From positions 7,998,001 through 8,062,000 of the forward strand of contig JAOVFP010000002.1 in the NCBI GenBank assembly GCA_025738555.1: 64,000 nt of DNA, written 5' to 3'. Of the stretch, positions 26,102 through 37,776 are shown piece by piece; position 1 is the stretch's first letter; every line of letters starts with the position of its first letter. This DNA comes from Cyathus striatus (taxonomy: Eukaryota; Basidiomycota; Agaricomycetes; Agaricales; Nidulariaceae). A program made the translations under genes and the position numbers. Below the pieces are notes generated by a model. The model saw only the letters and a program-made list of their open reading frames with translations, ran no database searches and was not told the origin of the DNA.

Positions 26102-27780
26102 CAGCCAGCCATTTGGCTAACAGCTTGCACGGCTGACACTCCAGCTAAAGGGCTAGCCGGGGGGTTTCCTATATTAGGTAAGGAGTAGCGCTTTCCCTGG
26201 CAGCCGGAGAGCTACCAGCGCTTAATTAATTATTATGTAACACTTTCTCTTAGGCATTTGATATGTATAGTTGCAGTAGTTGCTCGTCATGTTGGGATAT
26301 GAATGGGTGTCTGCGGTTGGCTTACTTACTCTAATTTTATTTTCAGCTACTTTCACTTGATTTTTGTAGTTTTAATATTATTTATATAGCAAGATTACAC
26401 TAGTAATAACATAAATATTCCTCATATCTTACCAACTTCCTAAAATGTATATTAGCTGCAGCTTAGCCGTATAGCCGAGCCAAGCTTAGCTGAATACGAG
26501 GTTAGCCGAGCCGAGCCGAGCCGAGTCATGTTTAGCTGTTTAACAACACTATGGTAGAGAACGTGGGTAGAGCAATATAACAGTGATATCCAGGCTTAAA
26601 TAAGGCTTATTATAGTGCTGGGACAATAATTTCTGGTAGCAAGCAACTAGCAAATCGCGTGAGCACATATCTAAAATCTTCTATTCTTATAGATATATAT
26701 ATTATACGCTAAATGCAAGCTCAACATCTTGTTTCTCCTTTCTTATATCCCCTCTAAGTTCCCATTGTGCGATGCGGTGCGCCGTTGCCTATAGACCAAT
26801 CCAACACTAACAAATAATATCATGTGATCAATCAACACACCCCAGTTTCCCAGGGATCGCATTGTGCTCTTTCTCTTCCTCCACCACCATGGATCGCCGC
26901 TCTCCAACTTCAAGACACGCTCTACCCTGATGAATCTTTTAAGCTAAGTGTTCATACTCGCATCTTCTCAGTTACCCTCTCATTCGATGACAGAAAGAGA
27001 ATGAAAGCCTACCATGCGCGTGGCAGATTCAAAACTAAGTGGCACCGCACTCTCTTCCCTTGTTTCCTCCACCCCCTCAGCCTCTTCGCTTTCGCTAGTC
27101 CTCTAGTCCAAGTACGACTTTATCTGGCGGCGTACAATTCCCACCTTACCAGGGTCAGCTGTACCACCCACAAGCTATCAGAGAACGATGGCTGTGACTA
27201 GAACAAGCGTGAGCGTGCACAGCTACAGTGCACTAAAGTAGTAGTAGTAGTAGTGGCGTTGTGAGGGTGGTAGTTGGTACAGGGTGAGTTGGAGTGGTTG
27301 TAGGGGTTTTGATTGGTTGGTAGTGGGGACGAGGTCATAAGGCGGTGACGGTAGCGGGATCAATGCGTGAGTGAGTGTAGCAGGCTGAGGTTAGATGGGG
27401 TGGTACACACTATATGGGCCTGACGGTGGCGAAGATGTCATAAACGAAAGGAAATGAGGAACGAAGGGGGGGTTGCAAGGTAATATGAGTCGGCATGATG
27501 GTAGGGCGCATTATTTAGTAGCCTATAATTATGCTAGTACTACTAGCATGTATTTACATATATATACTTGTAATATATGTTATATGCGCATAAATCCACC
27601 ACCTTGAAGAAAGCAGCGTCTGGAATATGCACAATAAATTTCACCTTCTAAGATAATAGTATGTATTTCAGTTGATAAGAATCAGCTTGACGGGACAATG
27701 GACCCATCACGTGGTAAGTGTGGGACGTCGCTCATGATCAGCCTTGAACCAAGAGGGAGGCATACGGTTTAGGAACACCG
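26102..27780. other. No gene called; short repeats
   Basis: It includes an imperfect AGCCG/AGCTT repeat (26460-26540) and a short GTA microsatellite (27236-27255). The frame 26824-27201 has no recognisable motif, splice continuation or paralogue here, so it is not annotated as a gene. Confidence 0.45.
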
Positions 27781-27961
27781 TAGGCTATGCCTGGCTATGC
27801 ACATGTCAATTAAGATATTTACAAGCGCTCTTACCATATATATATACTCACACGAGCTCTATCCCACATCCCTGACCACCTTTCTGGTTGCTTTCGTCGT
27901 TTCGCCTGGATCCGAGTCAGTGCTGCGCTACTACAGTACATTCCACTCCACTTTCGCCAAG

Positions 27962-30643
27962 ATGTTTGATAAAGCCAAGATGTTTGTGATACATAACGGT
28001 GCATTTATTGAAAATCTCTGCAAGTTTTATTCTTCATATATTCTGGTAAAATACGATATTTAATTCATCACATTTATTGTAGATGTAAAGAAAGTGTATC
28101 GTAGTTCTTCACAAAGTACGCGCTCCAAAGACGTTCATCAGGGTGATTCTCAACTTATATCGAATGTAAGTTACGTTCCGCTTCGGTGTGACTATATCTA
28201 TTCTTATGCCCTCATAAAGTATACACAATTTAAAATGGGCGACATTCATGTACTCGATGGGCGTGTACAAGTAGACAACGTCTACAATGATGTCGTAGTC
28301 GAAGTTATGGTAGGGGAAACTAAGAAAAGAGCAGCACGAATCTATCAAGGACCTCACGGACAAGCTGTGAGTTAATAGCTTCCTTCAAACGTGAAACTAT
28401 GAACTCAAACTATATTGGCAAAGCGACTGAAAATGGAACTAGAGCTTCTGTCTAAGCTGTGGTAAGTAAATGTATGTTCAATCATGGGAAATTTTTTATT
28501 TAACCATTACTTTTCAGCCCTCATCCCAGGATTAGACAAGTGTATGGTGTATTTAAATGTAATGGCGCGACTGGCCTTGTGTTCCATGATGACGGTAGAC
28601 ATACATTTATTCATATTCCAGCGTGAATTCTAAAAATACTGTAGGAACACATCAAAGATATAGAGAATATATGTTGTCTATGAAACCCATACAGCGTGCT
28701 GCTTTTAGTATCAAATATGTAAGTGCACAAATCGTACTACCAGAACAATCTCTAAGACAGCAGCTATGCTCAGATAAGAGATTATATTGTAAGTTACGTT
28801 CTTTACTTTGTGAATCAGTGTTGTACACATTTCATTTTAAAGGATACCAACATATATTTATACAAATACAGCAATTTCTTTCAAAATTCAATCACTGATT
28901 TCTGTTCATCTGGGATTGTAGCTGAAAACATCACACATTACTCAGATGATAGCCCTGGTACCATTGATTTTTACATCAACTCATCTGGTAGGCTTAACAC
29001 TGTGTTATCAGTAAGAAGCTTATGCAGATTGTGATTCACATTGCTTATTTTACCGCAGATTTGTGTCTGTGATTATCCACATGGTGGCAGTAGTCACGTT
29101 TGGACTCAAGATGCTGGTCAAAGCTGGCGAAATTGGAATACTCAAAGGCCTCCAGGAAATTTATCACAAAGCGACTTTGGACTAATCGACAAAGTTCTTG
29201 ACCATGACTATATCATCCCCCAAACTGATGTTAGTACGGCTCAACTGATATACACATTGCATAGTACATTTCTCTCAGTGATGGGGACTATACACATACA
29301 GGAAACTGGAAAGAAAGATGAATGCCTTCTTGGATATCCTGTTATATTTTGGCCTGGCCAGCACTGGGATTATTTTGATAGAATTCATTACGTACCCGCA
29401 CATCTCAAGGTCATTCAAAAATACTTTGAAAGTGACTCGCAATGGGACTTCCCTCCAGACTTATTTAGCTGGGGGCATGTACATCAACTTACACGGTGAG
29501 GACAAGACTGATTAGATGGTCACATATCTCCCTCAATATTTACATGCTATATATTGTTAGCTTCAGGTTAAACACCAATGCTATACCCCTAGTCACGCTC
29601 ATAAATGAAGATTGTCAAAGTATATCATTTTCGGGGATTTTCCGTGTCTCTGATGACACTTATCGAAAATATCTATCTCAAGCACCTCAAATAATAGAAA
29701 ACCATACATTCATTCACAATCGTGTTAACAACTTGGGCATAGGTAATAAAAATTTCATATATATTGAAAATTATCACCAAAGTTCTAAACTATTGTTCTG
29801 AAGTATCTGGGATAAAAATCAGGATTAACGTTACAATATATTTCTCTCATCTCATCCGCTGTATGGAAAGTAACAAGGACACAGAAGTATATTTATTCGT
29901 TTCCGACCCAGGTATTGACCCAGTGGATGGAAGGGTTTCTGAGCCGCATATTTATTGGTCATTGAACAAGTCCGGAACCGAACCACTTACTGCCTTTTCT
30001 GCCGCTTTAAATGGACTATTGATTACAGAAATGGACATACGTCCATATGAATTAACATACTGGGATAAATTTTACTATGAAGCTCTCGGTGATTTCTACA
30101 AGATGTGCAAGATATCGACATCTGATGTCTTGCAACCTTCTGAACTTGAACCAAATCGACAAGGTATTTGAATCAATTTTTTCTTTACACTTAAATCGAA
30201 TTCACCAAGATCATGTAGATCATCACAAAAAATCATCTCCAAACATGGAGGATATACATATCAAATACTTTACAACACAGCACGAGATATTAAAAGACAG
30301 CGAAGCACGGTACGATCAGCAGAATAGCCTTAGGATGACACGAACAAGTTCCGATGTAGGATATTGTGCACGTGATTCAAGACATCCGGGAAGATATAAT
30401 CCCCGGATTATACCACCAAACATTTCATCTTTATATTGGCTTGGAATTACAACCCTAGAAGATGGCTTTGCAGTATTAGGAACAGTGTATCAAACAAGAG
30501 ACCATTATACCAAGTTAATGAACTATCATGAAACATGTCAAACTAAATATTTACACACAGCGAACGAGGAAGACTGGGAGAATATTACTCACATGGAGGC
30601 AGATGTTACGAGCTTTAATATGGATCGTTTCGAAGAGGTGTAG
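27962..30643 (+). CDS. P3: degenerate kinase-like protein, 11 exons, 685 aa
   Basis: Exons: 27962-28019, 28083-28165, 28220-28366, 28424-28461, 28518-28594, 28645-28718, 28843-29010, 29059-29495, 29561-29742, 29804-30163, 30210-30643. The joined 2058-nt frame is open. Intron 1 has a GC donor (T|GCAAGT), where P1 and P2 have GT. Kinase-like words are ARIYQGPHG, MELELLSKL, CPHPRIRQVYGVF and LVFHDDG; exon 10 has PHIYWSLNKSGTEPLTAFSA; the end is DRFEEV as in P1. No HRD or DFG motif is seen. The first exon frame is open upstream to an ATG at 27797, giving a possible 55-residue extension. That extension is not conserved in P1, so I start at MFDKAK. The R repeat follows about 130 bases after the stop. 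Confidence 0.8.
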
Positions 30644-30769
30644 GTGGAAACCTGCTTCATGGGATATCTATAGCATTTAAATCTGTAGTCAAATCCACGA
30701 CTGATACAGTACCTGTTCATGTGTAACATCGGTGAGAGTTAAATCGTAGGTACATATTGGGTACATACA

Positions 30770-31090
30770 CTCCTGGCTGCCGACTTTTTTGCCGTTCGCA
30801 AAATTCATCCAAATTCGACCTCAATTATTTTAAATATTGACTAAACATTTTGGCTGTCGCAAAATTATCACTATTGGCTGATGCAAAATTGTAGACAAAT
30901 GTTACATTTTGTACATATTTTGTATAAATACAAATGATTCTTTTTGTTCTAATTTTAGCTTCATCAAATTAAGTGTCAAATGTAATGTTGTGAACTTGTT
31001 TTGACCTCACACAAAATTTATTGTTTTGCATGACCACAAAACCGGTGCAAAAGTCAACATTTTATCTAAGTTTTGCTTAAAACAAAATGC
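30770..31090 (+). repeat. R repeat, copy 2
   Basis: It begins TACACTCCTGGCTGCCGACT and runs colinear with the reverse complement of 13230-13525. It is rich in GCAAAA/TTTTGC words, and similar words continue to about 31170. It marks the distal edge of the segment shared with P2. Confidence 0.7.
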
Positions 31091-31287
31091 TTAATTTTCC
31101 CAAAAGATTTTGACCTTGGGAAAACCTTACTAAAATCTAAAGTTTTCACTTCAGCAAAACTTAGCGTGCACTCAGCGCCTGCCGGCAAGGACACCAGCAT
31201 CTGTCCTCAGCATCCATCAGCATATCCAAATGAATGGCACAAGATATTGTTTATTATATACATTTAATACAAATATACAGTGTGTTA

Positions 31288-33906
31288 CTAATTTGCAGCA
31301 TCAATATAGTTCTCAAGGTATCGTAGCGACTCAGATTCCATTGTTTGCACAAGTGTATGTGAATAAGAGCTGGACTTCAGCTTTGACTGCCATTCCATAC
31401 CAGTCAGAGGTCGTCCAAGCTGTTCTAATTCCTCCAGTCGCCCCCTGTACCAAACCTCATTCCAAGGCGTCCAATACCCCCAGTTCAGTCCATTGCTATC
31501 CTTCCTCCAGTGCTTGGGAAGTGGCCACCAAGAGCACACAGCAGTCTGACTCCTGTTCCCTATGCAATATCAGCAATAGCTACAATTACAATTACCAAAG
31601 TATGACTTACCAGTATAACAACGATACACGCCACATATTATATCCATCTCGTCTTCAGTCAGTGCATCATCACAGAATTCCAGGCCAGACCAATTCACAT
31701 ATTTTACACCAATACATTGATTGGTAACGGCAGATGATGGACCCTGGAGCACCCCATCTAAGCTCACGTGCTTACGTGCAAGGCGACCAATAATCCCTCC
31801 CATCAGTAATGCTGCATGCCCTCGAGGAGATGAAAGAAATGCTGCACATCTTTGTAGGTATGAGGCATAGTCATTCAAGCTGAACCTATAGCCTGAGAGG
31901 CGAAAGTTGGCCACAGTTATGGTGTCCAAATGAACATGGGTAGGGGTATGCGACACATTGAAGGTATGGAATGGAATTCCTCTAGCAAGAAACTCCCGGG
32001 CCACCTGGTACATGCTCATGCTACCTATACGAGTCAGAAGGCGGCAGGCATAGAGAACATCTCAAGCTGTTTTAGCACCAAAAGTCCATGGAAACCGATC
32101 ATCTCTGCTGGAAGAAGGTGGAATGACAAGGTATATGTCCCAAAGTTTTATGATGCGACAATGGCCCACAATGTGTCGATGTAGGTGGTTTTCAGGGCAA
32201 AGATCCCATAGTTCAAGACGTGGACTGTAGCCATATGAGAGTGGACCAACCAAGTGGATGATTGGAATTATATCATCAACATGAGAAGGTTGGGTAACTT
32301 CGGCGATATAGCCTAATGCCATCATGGAATGCTCCCAATTATATTCAACATGACCTGGATGGAATGTGGCCCCAGGAGTAAACCCATACATATATTTCAG
32401 AGTGTAAATGGAAACATAATCCCCTTCACACTTGTACTCATCTGCATGTTGGTCCAAATCATCAGCTTCAATTTGGGTTGGAGGGGAACATGCTCAAAAT
32501 CGGTGGTTGCTTGGAAATGGTTGGAACTGGACTGCTCATATTGAGTCTCTGGATAATCATCCTCTTCTACTTCATCTGATTCCGCATCAGGTCCAAATTC
32601 ATAGCATAAGTCCCACTTGTTGTCATACACATTATACACCATTTGCTGCTCACTAAACTGTTTGAACACCAGCTCCTTCTCATATTTAGAGTGAACTCGT
32701 ACTCTGACATAGTCATCGCCATCCCGCTGCCACTCATAAACCCATGCATGAACATAACCTTGATCTTGTTCATGATTTATGCGAACTTGACATTGTGCAT
32801 CTGTCTCCATTCGACACCTAGCCTCATAATGTGCTTCGCGCGATTCAAGAAATGCTTTCCAGGCAGGCATTGCACTAGAACTTGCACTGGATGAAGGAGG
32901 ATGTGGGGGATGAGAGGGTGGCGGAGTCGTATGAGAGCCAGACTGAGTGGTTAATGGCTCACTCCAAATGATTGGTGAAACCTTGGTATCAGGCCTGAAA
33001 GTAATGGAACCATCATTCTTCACAATAGAAAGTGGAGGAGCCAGAGCCCTTAAGAACTGCGAGTCGGGAATATGATGATGTTCATAAGCTCCCCACAGAT
33101 ACCAGTATGGAACAGAAAAGTCGAGGAAGAAAGTGTAATTTGGGCAATGAGTCCCTTGAATTTCACTGGGTAGCACTAAAACACCAGCACGAGGGCAAAA
33201 TGGGGAAAACGAGTATATTGTGGATGAAAGCATCCCATTGAGCCATGTTTCAGGAATGCTACAAGTAGCAAGGTACGTATACCAGCTAGGGACTGGCTGG
33301 GATGCATTGGAGCAACAGGAGCGATTGGCATTATACTCGATGTAGGCAATCACATGAGAGAATTCCCATTCACATAATGAACCACTGGCATGAATGTTCA
33401 GCGCATCTTTGTGTGATCTCTCTGGACCGGTGTAGTCGTTTATAGCCAGTGAAGGATGGGGGTGGAGGGGCAATGGCAAGCTTGCCATATTTCACGGTAA
33501 GTTGTTTGAATGTACAAATGAGACAGAACTCTAATCCAGTCCATTCTCGCATCACTGCGTCATCCAGCCCATACAATAGTGAACTAGTCTGACCCTGACT
33601 GACATCACAAGCCTCATCTTGACTAGTATATACAATCCGCAGAACCCCACCGAGGCAAGAAAATATCCCAGTGAAGGATGGTGTGCAGGGGACAAACAAT
33701 ATCCAGCCATAGGGATCTGACCACCAAATAGGCATCTGGTAGATGTCTTTGAGGATGGCATCACTTCGGAAGAGATAGCAATTGGGGTTGAACTCAGGTG
33801 GGATATCAATGTTATGAGAAGTGTTTGGCAAATAATACACCATGTCTTCATCTTTGACTGCACGACCCTTTGAATGATTGATTGGAGGATAGGCTGGACT
33901 GGACAT
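31288..33906 (-). pseudogene. Large lineage-specific protein gene, decayed
   Basis: The minus-strand reading is spread over several frames: 33906 to about 33450 (starts MSSPAYPPINHSKGRAVKDE), about 33480-32420 (starts in SLPLPLHPHPSLAINDYTGP, with a Ser/Pro-rich stretch and an acidic DAESDEVEEDDYPE region), 32457-32062 (YVSIYTLKYMYGFTPGATFH), 32019-31570 and, after a GTAAGT...TAG intron, to 31288. There are frameshifts near 33460 and 32420 and a TGA after GAKTA at 32062. I recall this as a multigene family of unknown function in Boletales. No catalytic motif is visible. The breaks make it a pseudogene unless the assembly is wrong. Confidence 0.7.
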
Positions 33907-34019
33907 GTCCTGGGGATGGAACTTTGATTAGCAATCTGAATCTAGTGCAACAACGGTGAGGAAGACTTACGGAAGCTAATGAATGCAGGCAGTGGGAGTA
34001 GATAGGGTGACTGATAGTG

Positions 34020-34165
34020 TGGACACTGAAGTCAGAGAGAGTGCGGTGGGTGTGCAATAAAGAGTGGGCACGGAAGTCAGAGAGAGCGTGGTGGGCATGC
34101 GATAGAGAGTGGGCATGGAAGCCAGAGAGAACATGGTGAGCGTGCAATGGAGAGTGGGCACAGAA
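34020..34165 (+). repeat. 45-bp tandem repeat, about 3 copies
   Basis: The unit contains GAAGTCAGAGAGAGYGYGGT followed by a G/C-variable stretch and AGAGTGGGCA. The period of 45 keeps a frame open on the minus strand (HSLLHTHRTLSDF-like), which I regard as incidental. It lies in the 5' region of the large minus-strand pseudogene. Confidence 0.65.
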
Positions 34166-34439
34166 GCATTGCTGTAGGTATACCAAGGCAATTGTGTAGA
34201 ATGATTAATGAGGGGAAGAGATTGCTATTGCTGTGGGTATACCAGGGCAAATGTGTAGTTTAATGGTGGTGGTATGAGGAGACTGAGCAACACGTCTGAT
34301 GAGATAAAATTTTGTTGTTCCATGTTTGAGCATGTATTGTCTTAATGTCACAGCATCACTCTTATTGTTCTGTGATCACAACCAATCCCATTCCTCATTC
34401 CCCGATCACAACCAATCTCATTCCTCATTCCCCCACCTC

Positions 34440-34560
34440 AACATAACATGCCTTGGTAAACCCAAGACATTACAATATGACTTCCATAAAACATGCCCTG
34501 GTAATCCCAAGGCATATCTTCCTTTCTCCCAGTAATATCTTGGTAATCACAATACCTTTC
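34440..34560. repeat. Short palindromic TGCCTTGG repeats
   Basis: Three related blocks pair ATGCCTTGG or ATGCCCTGG with CCCAAGACAT or CCCAAGGCAT around a TAA/TAATCC centre; the third is degenerate. They could form small hairpins. Just before them, ATCACAACCAATC-CATTCCTCATTCCCC is tandemly repeated. Confidence 0.45.
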
Positions 34561-34646
34561 CACTCCCAAGGCATTACTTAGATCCCATGCTTACAGAAAA
34601 ATCACTCATTAACGGTATATGCTATGACAAACTACAAGTATGCACT

Positions 34647-35404
34647 CTACACTTTACTGGACAAAGCAGGACTAGCAGGACTTTTCTCCACTAATCTCTT
34701 AGTGTTTGATTTCACCTATCGACTCTGTAAGTATGTTGTAAACGGATATGAATACTACTTACCAAATTTTTCATAATAGATCTCACATTATTACTTTCAT
34801 TGCGGGCTGCTGCCAATTTAGTCTTCAGATGCGATTTTAACAACTCACAGATCGGCCAGTGATCCTTGTAGATACGAAGCTTGTTGAACTTATGCTCAAC
34901 CTATGTCATGTCAGAATTAGCAGTACTTTACATGACTTAAATGCTTACCACTCGATAAACCGTTTCTAGTTTTTGGGACTCTTGTTGTGTTAAGCACTGT
35001 GTAGTGTCAAGCTTTGCATTTGCCAATTTGTAAACATAAGCCTAAAGGTATGTGAGTATAACTTCGCATAAATATAGACCATTACTTACCTGAAATTTCT
35101 CGTACTCTTCTCATTTCCAATTTAATGCATCCTTCAGGTTGAAGCCCCCAGAGTTAGGCCTGTTGACTTGCCCTGGTGGCTTCTTGATTGTTTGCTCTCC
35201 TGGGCTTGGAATCAGAGAGTCATCAGTATCGGACTCGGAGTCGATGTCGGTTAGAGAAGACATCAAAGCATTGTCATCGAAATCTATGGCTTGGTTCTTG
35301 GTTTCACCATTCACTACAACTGGAGCAGGAGGGATATTGAACCTAACAGTGGGTTTCGGTCTTTGGGTAAAGCCATGTCCGAAATTGATACAGTTTGTGA
35401 CCAT
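34647..35404 (-). pseudogene. Lineage-specific hypothetical gene, decayed
   Basis: It starts MVTNCINFGHGFTQRPKPTV, with an acidic Ser/Asp-rich stretch (DIDSESDTDDSLIPSPGEQ), then GGFNLKDALNWK followed by TGA. Reading through continues EEYEKFQ and, after GT-AG introns in matching phase 0, AYVYKLANAKLDTTQCL and VEHKFNKLRIYKDHWPICEL. The final exon has a TAG after SR. I recall intact relatives in Boletales without these stops. Function is unknown. The two nonsense codons make it non-coding as it stands. Confidence 0.65.
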
Positions 35405-35943
35405 TGGTCATGAACTCTGCCGAATGCACTCAAAGCGAATGTGCTCGGTTGTAAGTGGAAGATGGATCTTAATAGAGGGGAGGGACATAACAAGGAATGT
35501 TACTTCTGTTCATTCGTAGCACAATCCTTATATTTGATAACCTGCACAAAATACGAGGAAACAGACAATATACCGTCATTATAACATATTCAGCTAGCTG
35601 ATTTCACATTGTGCTATTTTCATCAGTTGCCATGCTAACTCTCTATTAAAGCGCCTATCTGTCATGCCGTTAACACAATAGTTCACTTGCCAATAGATAA
35701 TTGTAATATTGTTATTATCAAGGTAGATCTGAACACAATAAGTAACCTTGCTTATATGATGCTGGCTGACTTTCATGAAACATCCAACATCAACACATTC
35801 AACATCCACGTAGCCACCACTCGAGCTATACCCTATGTACATTCCAAGCTTCCTCAAGAGAAACACAGAGGTACAGTTTAGGTCATTTATTGAAGACTGT
35901 ACTCATGCGAGACTTTTAACAGAGCTATGTAATCAAAGCTCAC
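35405..35943. other. No firm gene; possible upstream exon of the WD40 pseudogene
   Basis: A plus-strand frame ends at 35881 (reading LADFHETSNINTFNIHVATT and onward), without a recognised domain. It could belong to the WD40 pseudogene or to another broken gene. The splice links are not clear enough to join it. Confidence 0.3.
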
Positions 35944-37612
35944 CTGCGAGGCTCAAAAGGACTAGTCAATTACGTAGCATTTAGTCACAGTGCCACACTC
36001 CTTGCGAGCGGCGGTGCATCTTAGGTCTTCGTTGTCTCCTATTCTTCATACTAAGTTACCATTTAGGTGATGACAAAACTCTCCACATCTGGGATGTGGG
36101 TAAAAAATTATGCCAACAGGCTCTAGAAGATCATTGTGGTTGGTGGGGCCAAATTACAAGCATTAAATGGTTTCCGGTCAGTAGCAATGGCAGCGATACA
36201 ACTCTTGCTTTCGGTACAGGATGGGGTTTGGCCCTCATATACAGATGATCAAATGCAATGGTATGACACAATTTTTAAGTGATATTCTTTATAACTTATT
36301 TTTTATCTATTAGGCAGCATTCCATGAGTTGTCTAACACTCGACTTTTCACCATAAATGAGCCGGTGGAAAGCATCTCAATAGATCCAGTCCGCCGGCAG
36401 TTAGCTGCTTCAAGCCACATGGGGAAGGTGAAGCTCTGTTCTGTCCATAGGGATGGTAAGCAACTTTTACATATTTTAATTGTTTAATTAATGTATTTCA
36501 GGCTCTTTAACAACATTGTGGATCAAGGATTTTAGTAGTGATTCAACTGGGCCTATTATACCTCAAGCGGTCCATTTCTATAACAGCTACAAAACAATCC
36601 TGGTCTTTTTCCTAGAAACTGGAGAGATGTGAGTATCAGCTATTTGTGTGTTATATTGGTTCTCACTCTAGTTTAAGTCGCTGCCACCTCTCTGATTCCA
36701 GAATGGAGGACTGGCACAAAGTACTGAAGTCTCCAATGTGAGTACTATTCGCACACCATCCATGAAAGTACTGATCCAATATCGGTTAGTGGAAGTACCA
36801 CCATTTGTGAAAGCATGAAGACATTGTTAATAGATAACATGAATGGTAGCTTTGACCTATACCAGATTTCTAAGGCATCGCCTGCATGAAATTTCAAAGT
36901 ACCCACGAAGCATAAGTATCTATATGTTAAAGGAGCTGCTTTGGCAGAAGATGGAGCTTTGGCATTGTGCAGCAGTGACAATGGGAGGCTACACTTGTAC
37001 TCCACTTTATCTTCGTCAAAGATACAGACATTACGTCCAGGAGGCTGGAGATCACACATTCAGGCCATTGATGTAAGTAGCATATTATATAGATAAATGC
37101 TAAATGCTGAGCTCTGTCATTTTCATGCGATTTCTTCCTCGGATCGCAAGCTTATCACAAGTAGTTCCTTGGATAAAAAGCCCACTATTTATGTGTGGAA
37201 AAAACGGGTGAGTTTTGAAGCAAATGATCATTACAGCCTGCTTACCATGTGCTGAGAAGGACCAATCAAATAAAACAAGTACTATTGGTATACTGAGCTT
37301 CATGAACACATTGAACTTCTTGGCTATCCTTTTTCTCTTCTGGCTCACTGCTGATGTTTGGAAGGGTTATGTGCACAAGGTAAGCTTCGACTATGCTTCC
37401 AATATTTAATTCTTCTCACTTCATCTGATAGGCTCTATGCAATGTTGTTGGTAGGGTGCACGCATCTCTGCATGACCACAAGGACCCTACTAGTAATACA
37501 CAGTTTGGCCCTATTAATCATGAACATAATGATGACAACTATGTTGAGATCAAGGACAATGCAGTGGAGAAATCTAAATGGGGATTTGAATTTAGCAGTT
37601 GAACCGAACTTT
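35944..37612 (+). pseudogene. WD40-repeat protein with C-terminal membrane helix, decayed
   Basis: WD40 proteins form beta-propellers used as interaction scaffolds. Readable blades include LVNYVAFSHSATLLASGG joined by an intron to DDKTLHIWDVGKKL, then TLAFGTGWGLALIYR, PVESISIDPVRRQLAASSHM, LLIDNMNGSFDLYQISKASP, LALCSSDNGRLHLYS and SSLDKKPTIYVWKKR. Introns are short and mostly in matching phases. A TGA follows ALIYR, and another TGA follows SKASPA. After the propeller, SFMNTLNFLAILFLFWLTAD reads as one membrane helix, suggesting an ancestral tail-anchored propeller. I recall similar proteins in Boletales. Confidence 0.7.
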
Positions 37613-37776
37613 TAGTAGTACATTTGACATGATGTACTGGAGCTACCTAAACACAATTAATTTTATTAAACCTGTTGGCTCACATACTGAATGGATTGCC
37701 GGTCATTGCTAATTTTTGCATTTTATGTTTTACTCACATAAGATACGATTTATATGCCCCTCATACTCATGATTTC

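Noticed and set aside
26824..27201. 125-codon plus-strand frame
   Set aside because: No recognisable motif or paralogue in the window, and low-complexity composition at both ends.
27797..27961. 55-residue N-terminal extension of P3
   Set aside because: The frame is open, and also open in P2, but in P1 the matching frame has a stop and no ATG. The MF-KAK methionine is common to all three.
28606..28645. Frameshift in P3 and P2 between HDDG and GTHQRY
   Set aside because: A 50-nt (P3) or roughly 53-nt (P2) GT-AG intron in matching phase 1 explains it, and P1 has a 54-nt intron at the same place.
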